A DNA stretch of 32,260 nucleotides from Chryseosolibacter sp039917935. Lineage in GTDB: Bacteria > Bacteroidota > Bacteroidia > Cytophagales > Cyclobacteriaceae. The notes below the pieces were generated by a model. That model worked only from the letters and a program-made list of their open reading frames with translations, ran no database searches and was not told the DNA's origin. Positions 25,814 to 32,260 of this stretch are shown in pieces. Numbering within the stretch: the stretch's first letter is position 1; each line of letters begins with the position of its first letter. Where the stretch lies: assembly GCA_039917935.1 (NCBI GenBank), contig JBDSIM010000135.1, positions 1 through 32,260 of the forward strand, in the 5' to 3' direction. Both the position numbers and the translations under genes were made by a program.

Positions 25814-26320
25814 CTACGATTTCACTTTAAATGCAACCTGGGTATTCTCCCATTTCATATTCACCTGATCGGTTTCAGTTGTTATTGTAAAGGTTTCAAC
25901 AAATTGATCCGATTTTTTGGGTTTTACACTCACCCTTATAACATCCTTTTTCTCATCGTAATTATACGCTCCCTGTTGGTTGAAATCTTTATTCAGGATG
26001 ATAATCCATTCGTTTTCGTTGGGAATCGTGAAAAGAGCATATTTACCTGCGGCAACAGATTTACCTTCAATCTTTACAGTTTTGTCGAATTCAATGGTTG
26101 TGGCTGCATTGGCGCCCGTTCTCCATACTTCGCCAAACGGAACCAGACCACCCATTATTTTGCGTTTATCAGCAGAAGGTCTGCAATAGACTATGTCAAC
26201 TTTAGCTCCGCCAACTTTACCACTTGCTTCGGCTTTGGGACTTGTACGCTGCTGGGCGCTGACTTCAAACACCGTCAGACAGGCCATGACCGCAACAAAA
26301 AGCATTTTCAATTTTCTCAT
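25814..26320 (-). CDS. DUF2911 secreted protein
   Basis: Signal peptide of about 22 residues (MLFVAVMACLTVFEVSA, cut before QQ). The DUF2911 core follows: VDIVYCRPSADKRKIMGGLV, then PFGEVWRTGANAATTIEF, a lysine-rich strand (KIEGKSVAAGKYALFTIP) and WIIILNKDFNQQGAYNYDE. The length (168 aa) and motif order match the family, which is almost exclusive to Bacteroidota and a few related phyla; function unknown. Location is the periplasm or outside the cell. It is monocistronic, with a strong terminator 21 bases after the stop codon. Confidence 0.92.
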   Translation of the reverse strand: MRKLKMLFVAVMACLTVFEVSAQQRTSPKAEASGKVGGAKVDIVYCRPSADKRKIMGGLVPFGEVWRTGANAATTIEFDKTVKIEGKSVAAGKYALFTIPNENEWIIILNKDFNQQGAYNYDEKKDVIRVSVKPKKSDQFVETFTITTETDQVNMKWENTQVAFKVKS

Positions 26321-26356
26321 ATGATTATTATTAATGGTTTGTTACTTGGTTACAGT

Positions 26357-26386
26357 AAAACGCCCCCCGAACGGGTCGGAAGGCGT
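26357..26386 (-). terminator. Possible rho-independent terminator of ffh
   Basis: On the minus strand ACGCC...GGCGT with an inner CCG...CGG stem is followed by TTTT. It lies about 100 bases after the ffh stop and just before the DUF2911 gene. The T tract is short. Confidence 0.45.
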
Positions 26387-26484
26387 CTCACTGGACATTT
26401 GAATTATCTGTAAACTATCATTCAAACGTTTAACTTCATTGAAAGGTTTGCTGATCAACCTGAAAATGCACCGTTCAAAAAGTA

Positions 26485-27822
26485 TTAGTTCTGCCGTCCA
26501 AATGGATTCAAAGCAGATAACGCTTTTTTGCCTCCACCCATTTTGTTCATGGTTTTCATCAGCTTTCGCATGTCACTGAATTGTTTCAATAAATTATTTA
26601 CCTCCTGAATACTGCGACCACTTCCTTTGGCAATGCGGTTTTTACGACTGCCATTGATAAGATCAGGGTTTTCGCGTTCATCCATTGTCATTGACCGGAT
26701 AATCGCTTCAATTGGCTTAAAGGAATTATCATCCAGATCTACGCCTTTCATCGCTTTACCCATGCCTGGGATCATTCCCAGCAGGTCTTTCATATTACCC
26801 ATCTTCTTAACCTGCTGAAGCTGTTGCAGAAAATCATTAAAATCAAACTGATTTTTCCGGATCTTTTTACTTAACCGCTTGGCCTCATCCTCGTCGTAAG
26901 CCTGTTGGGCCCGTTCAACAAGCGAAATTACGTCACCCATCCCCAGAATCCGGCTGGCCATACGATCGGGGTAAAACCGATCGATCGCTTCCATTTTTTC
27001 CCCAGTACTGATGAATTTAATAGGTTTTTCTACGACCCTGCTGATAGATAAAGCTGCTCCGCCACGGGTGTCACCATCGAGTTTGGTCAATACAACGCCG
27101 TCAAAATTAAGTCGTTCATTAAATGTTCTGGCTGTATTCACTGCATCCTGGCCCGTCATCGAATCCACCACGAATAAAGTTTCAGAAGGATTCATGGCCT
27201 CCTTCAACCTTGCAATCTCATTCATCATCTCCTCATCCACCGCCAACCGGCCCGCGGTGTCTATTATCACAACCCGGAAATTGTTTTTTCTGGCGTAATC
27301 CAGTGCTCCCTTTGCTATTTTTACGGCATCTTTATTTTCAGGTTCAGCATACACCTCTACGCCCACTTGTTCGCCTAAAACTTTAAGCTGCTCAATGGCC
27401 GCCGGCCTGTAAATATCACATGCTGTCAACAAAACATTTCGGCCCTGTTTTTTCAGATAGAGTGCCAGTTTGCCCGAAAAAGTTGTTTTACCAGATCCTT
27501 GCAAACCGGCTATTAAAATAACAGCAGGGTTACCTTCAATTGAAATATCCTCGCTTTGGCCACCCATTAAAGCGGTCAGCTCGTCATTGGTAATTTTGGT
27601 GAGTAACTGACCAGGTGAAATTGCAGTGATCACATCCTGCCCCATCGCCTTCTCCTTTATTTCGTCCGTTACATCCTTCGCGACCTTAAAGTTTACATCA
27701 GCATCGATCAGCGCCTTGCGAATTTCTTTAATAGTCGATGCAACATTTATTTCGGTAATCATTCCCTGACCCTTCAGAGTCTGGAAAGCTTTTTCCAGCT
27801 TAATACTTAAATTATCAAACAT
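26485..27822 (-). CDS. ffh: Signal recognition particle GTPase Ffh
   Basis: Protein part of the signal recognition particle: binds 4.5S RNA and hydrophobic signal sequences as they leave the ribosome and docks with FtsY. N domain at 1-90; G domain with P-loop GLQGSGKTT (106-114), DTAGR (188-192) and TKLDGD (246-251); methionine-rich M domain from about 325 to the end (KKMGNMKDLLGMIPGMGKAM, RKLMKTMNKMGGGKKALSAL). 445 aa is typical for Bacteroidota. The moeA stop codon is 37 bases upstream, where a TAACTTTG -7 element is visible. No 4.5S RNA gene was found in this window. Confidence 0.97.
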   Translation of the reverse strand: MFDNLSIKLEKAFQTLKGQGMITEINVASTIKEIRKALIDADVNFKVAKDVTDEIKEKAMGQDVITAISPGQLLTKITNDELTALMGGQSEDISIEGNPAVILIAGLQGSGKTTFSGKLALYLKKQGRNVLLTACDIYRPAAIEQLKVLGEQVGVEVYAEPENKDAVKIAKGALDYARKNNFRVVIIDTAGRLAVDEEMMNEIARLKEAMNPSETLFVVDSMTGQDAVNTARTFNERLNFDGVVLTKLDGDTRGGAALSISRVVEKPIKFISTGEKMEAIDRFYPDRMASRILGMGDVISLVERAQQAYDEDEAKRLSKKIRKNQFDFNDFLQQLQQVKKMGNMKDLLGMIPGMGKAMKGVDLDDNSFKPIEAIIRSMTMDERENPDLINGSRKNRIAKGSGRSIQEVNNLLKQFSDMRKLMKTMNKMGGGKKALSALNPFGRQN

Positions 27823-27841
27823 GCGTCAAAAATTTATCGAC

Positions 27842-27849
27842 CAAAGTTA
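27842..27849 (-). promoter_or_regulatory. Candidate -7 element of the ffh promoter
   Basis: TAACTTTG on the minus strand matches TAnnTTTG exactly, 20 bases before the ffh start codon. I see no -33 TTTG at the usual distance inside the end of moeA, so the call is tentative. Confidence 0.3.
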
Positions 27850-27859
27850 ACCCTATTTT

Positions 27860-29053
27860 TTAATGTCGGAATGGAATGTACGGAAACACCTCTCCTGCCT
27901 TAAAATCATTTTTTTCCTTCGGCAGTTCCAAAAATCCGTGAACATTTTTAAGGTTCGCAAAATCGCCCGACCCACCGCCTGCAACGGGGTAGGCAATCAG
28001 TCTCCCCTGTTCATTTTTAACGGACACCTGTAGAAAATAAGTCAGTGCTGGTGCAAAAGTAAAATCAGTACCCAACTGGGCGTAATTCTGAGAAGGAACT
28101 ATACCCGTGCTTTTTAAACACCATGGTTTTACATACTTATAAAAACACATAAAGGTTGACACAGGATTCCCAGGTAACGCAAAGGCTACTTTACCAGAGG
28201 ATGACTTACCAAACCAGAAAGGTTTCCCTGGTCTTTGACTGACCTGATGAAACAATTTGTGGATCCCCAGGCTTTCGAGCACTTCCGGAACAAAATCAAA
28301 TTTTCCCCTGGAAACACCTCCTGACAGAATCAATACATCGCATTGGTGAAGAATACCTGCCAACGCTTTTTCCATCGAATTCTTTTCGTCCTCAAGGTGA
28401 AAACAGGCAACATCCCAACCCATTTCCGCCATCGCTGACTCGAGGGCAAATGAATTGGAACGCCTGATCTGGTAGGGTTGAGGGGTGACATCAACACTGA
28501 CCAGCTCATCGCCTGTAGAAATGATCGCGGCTTTCGGAAAATCATATACTGCCACCCTCGATTTGCCTACGGAAGCCAATAACGCCACCTCTGCCGGGGA
28601 AATCAAGAAACCAGGCTCCAGCAACACTTCCAGCTTACGTGCATCAGCCGATTTTTTGTGAATACTTTGCCATTGGGTGAGGCTGTCTGTCTGAATGCTC
28701 GCGTGGGTCCCTTCTATCTTAATATCTTCATAGCGAATCACAACATCACAGCCCTGGGGCAGCACGGCCCCCGTCATAACTTCCAGACAATGGGATGGAT
28801 CCGTGAGGATTTTTTGTTTTTCGCCGGCGGCCTGAATGGCTTCGATTTCAAACTTGTGCGTTCCTTTGATCCATGCCGCATACTGAATAGAAATGCCATC
28901 CATGGAAACACGATCAAAGGGGGGAAAATCCCTGTCGGCAACTACTTTTTCGGCGAGAGCCTTCCCAATGCATTCACTCAAATTTAATGTGATCACCCTT
29001 GGAGAAAATAAATGATCAAAAATTATTGCGCTTGCTTCCGGGACGGTGACCAT
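27860..29053 (-). CDS. moeA: Molybdopterin molybdotransferase MoeA
   Basis: Last step of molybdenum cofactor synthesis: MoeA uses adenylated molybdopterin to insert molybdate. Motifs: PPFDRVSMDG at 44-53 (usual form PPFDNSAMDG), VMTGAVLPQGCDVVIRYED near 92-110, ISTGDELV near 185, the GGVSRGKFDFV loop near 245, and ALPGNPVSTFMCFYKYV near 293. Length (397 aa) is normal. The ATG at 29053 fits family alignments. It is the most downstream minus-strand member of the Moco cluster here, followed by ffh. Subunits of molybdoenzymes are not present in the window. Confidence 0.95.
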   Translation of the reverse strand: MVTVPEASAIIFDHLFSPRVITLNLSECIGKALAEKVVADRDFPPFDRVSMDGISIQYAAWIKGTHKFEIEAIQAAGEKQKILTDPSHCLEVMTGAVLPQGCDVVIRYEDIKIEGTHASIQTDSLTQWQSIHKKSADARKLEVLLEPGFLISPAEVALLASVGKSRVAVYDFPKAAIISTGDELVSVDVTPQPYQIRRSNSFALESAMAEMGWDVACFHLEDEKNSMEKALAGILHQCDVLILSGGVSRGKFDFVPEVLESLGIHKLFHQVSQRPGKPFWFGKSSSGKVAFALPGNPVSTFMCFYKYVKPWCLKSTGIVPSQNYAQLGTDFTFAPALTYFLQVSVKNEQGRLIAYPVAGGGSGDFANLKNVHGFLELPKEKNDFKAGEVFPYIPFRH

Positions 29054-29210
29054 GATTTAATGATTACTAATTTGATAAATATTTGCCGGCTAAAGTTAAG
29101 GCAGAAACCGGTTTTCTCCTATGAAAATATGGATAAAAGACCGCTGAAAATTGCGGGTGGCTGGCTGCCTGTTTCTTTTCTCAATTCAGGAGAGCGCCCT
29201 GCCATTCTTC

Positions 29211-29460
29211 TGCAAGGTGCACAGGTCTGCTTCATAAATCATAAGCCTATAGTTTATCGATATAAAGCATGATGATGCTGTATATTGAATACACGTAATC
29301 TTCGAACAACTTCTAATTGTGCTGAATTCATCCCAACCCGCTCTCTCAGGTGCTTCATCGATCCTTCTATAAAACAGGATATTCAACTAACCCAGCGCGG
29401 TGTAATCAACGAAAATTCAGCTCCGGAGGAGCTTCCTGTCTATAGAAAAATTGACCTTAC
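29211..29460 (+). repeat. Interspersed repeat, copy 1 (inverted relative to copy 2)
   Basis: About 250 bases that recur on the opposite strand at 31091-31373. Shared landmarks in order: TGCAAGG(T/C)GCACAGGTCTGC, TGATGATGCT, CTAATTGTGCTGAATTCATC, CAACCCGCTCTCTCAGGTG, CATCGATCCTTCTATAAA, ATTCAACTAACCCAGCGCG, then TCAGCTCCGGAGGAGCT and CCTGTCTATAGAAAAATTGA. By eye the two are around 80% identical apart from two insertions in copy 2. The short ORFs found in it are probably not genes. It sits between moeA and moaC and leaves no coding gene in 29054-29571. A second small palindrome, GGCTTCGCAGGAGCC, follows at about 29470-29484. Confidence 0.88.
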
Positions 29461-29571
29461 GGGGAAATCCGGCTTCGCAGGAGCCTCCTGAATTCTGGCG
29501 AGAACTATTTTTTTAGTCGGACAATACCGTAATTTTATAAGATTAACATTTTTAGGGTGATTAAAATCAGA

Positions 29572-30051
29572 ATGAAAAACAGAAAATTAACGCACGTTGA
29601 CCAATCGGGAAACCCCTCGATGGTAAATGTGTCTGACAAAGTCGTCACTAAACGCACTGCCAAAGCCCAGGCCGTTGTACGCGTGGGCAGCGAAATCATG
29701 GCCCTGATTAAGGATAATGAGTTAATGACCAGGAAGGGACCGGTATTTCAAACCGCTATCCTGGCCGGAATTATGGGGGCGAAAAAGACTTCCGATCTCA
29801 TACCCCTTTGCCATCCCCTGGGGCTTGATGATTGTCAGATAATAATTAAGGCAAATGAGCAAGAAGTCGTGATTACTTCCGTAGCTACGCTATCCGCGAA
29901 AACAGGCGTTGAAATGGAGGCTTTGACGGCGGTCTCCATTGCCGCACTAACTATTTACGACATGTGTAAAGCGCTCTCCCATAACATTGTGATTGCAGAA
30001 ATAAAATTACTCGAAAAAACCGGTGGAAAAAAAGATTTTAAACGAACATAA
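29572..30051 (+). CDS. moaC: Cyclic pyranopterin monophosphate synthase MoaC
   Basis: Works with MoaA to make cyclic pyranopterin monophosphate, the first intermediate of molybdenum cofactor synthesis. Motifs: LTHVDQSGNPSMVNVSDK at the N-terminus, KGPVFQTAILAGIMGAKKT (55-73), LIPLCHPL (76-83) and KTGVEMEALTAVSIAALT (110-127) followed by YDMCKAL. All standard catalytic regions are present. I start at the ATG at 29572 (159 aa); a GTG five codons earlier is possible. It is on the plus strand, unlike moeA, moaE and moaD, and is flanked by inverted repeats. The last 29 bases overlap the K+ channel gene. Confidence 0.95.
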   Translation: MKNRKLTHVDQSGNPSMVNVSDKVVTKRTAKAQAVVRVGSEIMALIKDNELMTRKGPVFQTAILAGIMGAKKTSDLIPLCHPLGLDDCQIIIKANEQEVVITSVATLSAKTGVEMEALTAVSIAALTIYDMCKALSHNIVIAEIKLLEKTGGKKDFKRT

Positions 30052-30859
30052 CGGTAAGGATACACGCATTCGAAAAAAAGCTTTTAAACTGCTTGATCCT
30101 ATCCATATCTGGCATCCGGTAGCGCGTGCTATTGAGTTGCTGCTTTTAGGAATAATTTTTCTCAATATCGTAGCCATTATTCTGGAGTCGGTCCAGGAAA
30201 TTAACGAGGTCTATGGCTCCTATTTCCGGGCACTTGAAATTTTTTCCGTCATTCTATTCTCCATTGAATATGCATTCCGAGTCTGGACCTGTGTAGAAAA
30301 CCCGCGTTATAAAGAGCGTTATTGGGGAAGGTTGCGATACATGTCTTCCTCCATGGCCGTCATTGATCTTTTGTCCATCCTTCCATTCTACCTGGCCTTT
30401 TTACCGATGGATTTAAGATTCCTCCGGATCATCCGTTTGTTCAGATTATTCAGACTGCTGAAGATCGCGCGGTACTTAAAAGCGCTCACACTCATTCAGG
30501 CGGTATTGCGCGAGCGAAAAGAACAGATTTACCTTAGCGTCATGTTCGTTTTGTTTCTACTGGTGATCGTTTCCACTTTGATGTTTTATGTCGAAAATGA
30601 AGCGCAACCAAAAGTTTTTTCAAGCATACCTGCGAGTATGTGGTGGGGAATAGAAACCCTTACTACAGTTGGCTACGGAGACATGCTGCCTACCACTGCA
30701 TACGGGAAAATATTGGGAGGAATGATTTCAGTGCTAGGCATTGGGCTATTCGCTCTTCCTGCAGGTATTTTGTCTTCGGGGCTATCAGACCACTTGCAGA
30801 AAGCCGACAAAGCCAAAGGAAGTAAATGCCCTCATTGCGGTGAACCCCTTGGTGAATAA
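30023..30859 (+). CDS. Voltage-gated potassium channel with C-terminal zinc-ribbon-like end
   Basis: Six-helix ion transport protein, 278 aa. S1 lies at about 38-54, S2 at 70-88 and S3 at 111-128. The S4 voltage sensor is at 132-150, with Arg at 132, 135, 138, 141 and 144, Lys147 and Arg150, spaced every third residue. The pore has the K+ selectivity filter TVGYGD at 215-220 and the pore helix ASMWWGIETL. S6 is about 227-252 with the glycine/proline-containing GLFALPAGIL. The C-terminus ends in KCPHCGEPLGE, a lone CxxC that may bind metal if two subunits join. The start is a GTG at 30023 inside the end of moaC (29-base overlap, different frame); no in-frame ATG exists before residue 107. Confidence 0.92.
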   Translation: MEKKILNEHNGKDTRIRKKAFKLLDPIHIWHPVARAIELLLLGIIFLNIVAIILESVQEINEVYGSYFRALEIFSVILFSIEYAFRVWTCVENPRYKERYWGRLRYMSSSMAVIDLLSILPFYLAFLPMDLRFLRIIRLFRLFRLLKIARYLKALTLIQAVLRERKEQIYLSVMFVLFLLVIVSTLMFYVENEAQPKVFSSIPASMWWGIETLTTVGYGDMLPTTAYGKILGGMISVLGIGLFALPAGILSSGLSDHLQKADKAKGSKCPHCGEPLGE

Positions 30860-31090
30860 CCTGTGATGCAAAAACACAATTATCCGGTTTCAAATTCATC
30901 ATGATAGAATTTTTTTTTCAAATCATCCTCCATATGCCCTCGGCGCGAAAATTTAAAATGATACACTTTAAATTTGCAGCAATGGCAAAAGCTTCCTCCT
31001 GTAAAAATAATATCAGGTTTTAGCAAGGAAGAAAATCCCGTGGGGATGAACTTATGTAGTAAAAGAATGAAATTTGAGTTCGTGGTTCCC

Positions 31091-31373
31091 TAAGATCAAT
31101 TTTTCTATAGGCAGGAAGTTCCTCTGGAGCTGAATTTTCGTTGATTACAACGCGCTGGGTTAGTTGAATTGTATTTTGCAACTCCGGAGGAGTATCCTGT
31201 TTATAGAAGGATCGATGAAGGTGACCTTCACCTGAGAGAGCGGGTTGTGATGAATTCAGCACAATTAGTAGTTGTTGCAAGATGAAATATAGTCAATGTG
31301 ACAAGCATCATCAGGCTCTATTCAATAAACTAATGTGGCTCATAATTTATAAGGCAGACCTGTGCGCCTTGCA
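31091..31373 (-). repeat. Interspersed repeat, copy 2 with nested palindromic insertions
   Basis: The inverted partner of the repeat at 29211-29460. It has two insertions relative to copy 1: 8 bases that create the palindrome GAAGGTCACCTTC (about 31219-31235), and about 24 bases containing ACTCCTCCGGAGT (about 31180-31193). These account for nearly all of the 33-base length difference. The predicted ORF across it encodes no known domain. Together with the stretch at 31393-31420 it fills most of the 726-base gap between the K+ channel and moaE, in which I find no other gene. Confidence 0.85.
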
Positions 31374-31392
31374 AAAAAAAAATGCAAGTATG

Positions 31393-31420
31393 GTCAATTT
31401 TTCTATAGACAGGAACCTTA
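31393..31420 (-). repeat. Extra partial copy of the repeat tail motif
   Basis: On the minus strand CTCCTAAGG is followed by TTCCTGTCTATAGAAAAATTGACC, here written as one short tail unit: CCTGTCTATAGAAAAATTGA. This is the exact tail of copy 1 without the rest, 20 bases beyond the end of copy 2 and in the same orientation. Confidence 0.8.
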
Positions 31421-31536
31421 GGAGATGATGCACTGAAATAATAAGTCAGAATAAATCAATCTAATATCATGACACGCTTCCGCGCCAGCATCCCATACAG
31501 ACCGAACATGCCAATTAAAAACTGCAGATCACGCAT

Positions 31537-31560
31537 AAAAAAGGGAACCTCACGATCCCC
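31537..31560 (-). terminator. Possible terminator of moaE
   Basis: On the minus strand a GGGGA...TTCCC stem with an 8-base loop is followed by TTTTTT, 26 bases after the moaE stop. The stem is only 5 bp, including a G-T pair, so this is moderate support. Confidence 0.4.
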
Positions 31561-31585
31561 TCTCCTGTAAAGTTTGTTTCCCCGA

Positions 31586-32017
31586 TTAGTTTTGAACCAT
31601 CGCTCCTGAAGGATTGGCAGAAATCCATTCCTCGCCATCTTCAAATACTTCTTTCTTCCAGATGGGTACTTTCGTTTTCAGGTTATCAATAATATATTGA
31701 CAAGCTTCAAAAGAATCCTTTCGATGTGCGGTTGACACGGCAATGGCCACTGAAACTTCACCCGGTTTTAAGGTCCCGATGCGATGACTGACTGCCCAAC
31801 CCAACAAACCCCATCGTTGGGACGCTACTTCAATTATTTTTTTGATTTCAGCTACAGCCATAGCTTCATAAGCTTCATATTCCAGCCACAATACATTTTT
31901 TGCATGAGACGTATTGCGTACTGTTCCGACAAAAACATTTACGGCACCAGCCCCCAGGCTGGATGCCGTATCGATGACCTTCTGGACATCAACGGGTTTT
32001 TCTGTGATCTTAATCAT
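31586..32017 (-). CDS. moaE: Molybdopterin synthase catalytic subunit MoaE
   Basis: Large subunit of molybdopterin synthase, which transfers sulfur from MoaD thiocarboxylate onto cyclic pyranopterin monophosphate. Visible motifs: GAVNVFVGTVRN at 24-35, LEYEAYEAMA at 45-54, SHRIGTLKPGEVSVAIAVS (77-95), HRKDSFEAC at 98-106, and the catalytic lysine region LKTKVPIWKKE at 113-123. Length (143 aa) is typical. It follows moaD on the same strand with a 121-base gap and would form the MoaD2-MoaE2 complex. The region between them holds no recognisable promoter. Confidence 0.95.
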   Translation of the reverse strand: MIKITEKPVDVQKVIDTASSLGAGAVNVFVGTVRNTSHAKNVLWLEYEAYEAMAVAEIKKIIEVASQRWGLLGWAVSHRIGTLKPGEVSVAIAVSTAHRKDSFEACQYIIDNLKTKVPIWKKEVFEDGEEWISANPSGAMVQN

Positions 32018-32138
32018 GTGCGAACCTTTGAATGCGATTAAATTTCAGTATTAAATAAATCTAAGGATATAAATGGCAAATATCAAGCATCAAACTAAGA
32101 TCCGGTAATTAATGGATAACGCCGGCTCACACACACGG

Positions 32139-32260
32139 CTACCCGCCGCTTACCGGTGGAATCAACGCTATTTCATCTGATTCGCAGATAGAAGTGTGAT
32201 CTTCAGCATAAGTATTATTGACGGCAATCATCAGCGAGTTTATTTTCAAAAGTGAAGGAT
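32139..32260 (-). CDS. moaD: Molybdopterin synthase sulfur carrier subunit MoaD (partial)
   Basis: The frame runs off the right edge of the window, so only the last 40 residues are seen. They read MIAVNNTYAEDHTSICESDE then IALIPPVSGG and a stop. The ending PPVSGG is the hallmark of MoaD, whose C-terminal glycine is adenylated and then thiocarboxylated to donate sulfur. The family is about 80 aa and ubiquitin-like, so half of the gene is missing. The position just upstream of moaE on the same strand supports the call. Confidence 0.93.
   Translation of the reverse strand, partial: PSLLKINSLMIAVNNTYAEDHTSICESDEIALIPPVSGG

Noticed and set aside
29285..29491. 68-codon ORF in repeat copy 1, similar to an ORF in copy 2
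   Set aside because: The shared peptide arises because the DNA is a repeat. The nested insertions and lack of domains argue for a non-coding repeat.
31456..31536. 26-codon hydrophobic ORF on the minus strand after moaE
   Set aside because: Its start codon is at the end of the probable moaE terminator and it has no ribosome site or known relative. Too short to support.

Overview
The window looks like chromosomal DNA from a member of the Bacteroidota, probably a Cytophagales-type soil or water bacterium. The grounds are Bacteroidota-type protein families (GIN-domain DUF2807, DUF2911, DUF6807, MacB-like permeases without an ATPase partner, a secreted DUF1080 fusion), start codons without clear Shine-Dalgarno sequences, and promoter-like elements of the TTTG ... 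TAnnTTTG type. Most of it is ordinary chromosome. I see no transposase, phage gene, CRISPR array, tRNA or rRNA.

Layout. 1-5.5 kb: end of a thioredoxin-like protein, an unknown 155-aa protein, a trans-polyprenyl diphosphate synthase, CorA, a CNNM/HlyC-type CBS-domain membrane protein and a coiled-coil lipoprotein. 5.6-8.9 kb: an operon of type II NADH dehydrogenase and a Kup potassium transporter, behind the best promoter in the window. 9.0-13.0 kb: two minus-strand lipoproteins, a DUF6807 protein and a large fusion of PQQ-type beta-propeller, cytochrome c and DUF1080 (3-keto-disaccharide hydrolase family). 13.0-14.4 kb: a decayed patch with a frameshifted methyltransferase and a gutted ABC permease. 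14.4-23 kb: DUF3820, a GIN-domain protein, a secreted squalene-cyclase-like toroid protein, an intact MacB/FtsX permease, a very acidic protein with a 30-aa membrane ORF behind it, a small secreted protein, a DUF1328 membrane protein and an SDR oxidoreductase. 23.2-25.7 kb: a minus-strand cassette of RimB-like protease, RimK-like ATP-grasp ligase and a succinylglutamate desuccinylase/aspartoacylase. 25.8-27.8 kb: DUF2911 protein and Ffh. 27.9-32.26 kb: molybdenum cofactor genes moeA, moaC, moaE and moaD (cut by the window end), with a voltage-gated K+ channel overlapping moaC.

Three things stand out. First, the PQQ/cytochrome/DUF1080 fusion could couple sugar oxidation, electron export and glycosidic cleavage in one surface lipoprotein. 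Second, a pair of diverged ~250-280 bp inverted repeats brackets moaC and the channel. These two genes are the only plus-strand members of the Moco cluster, so inversion between the repeats would explain the layout. One repeat copy carries extra small palindromic insertions. Third, the RimB/RimK/desuccinylase cassette suggests a build-and-trim system for glutamate-type tails or peptides.

Cell-level themes are ion homeostasis (CorA, Kup, K+ channel), respiration (NDH-2, quinoprotein), membrane export (permeases, Ffh) and cofactor synthesis (polyprenyl chain, Moco).
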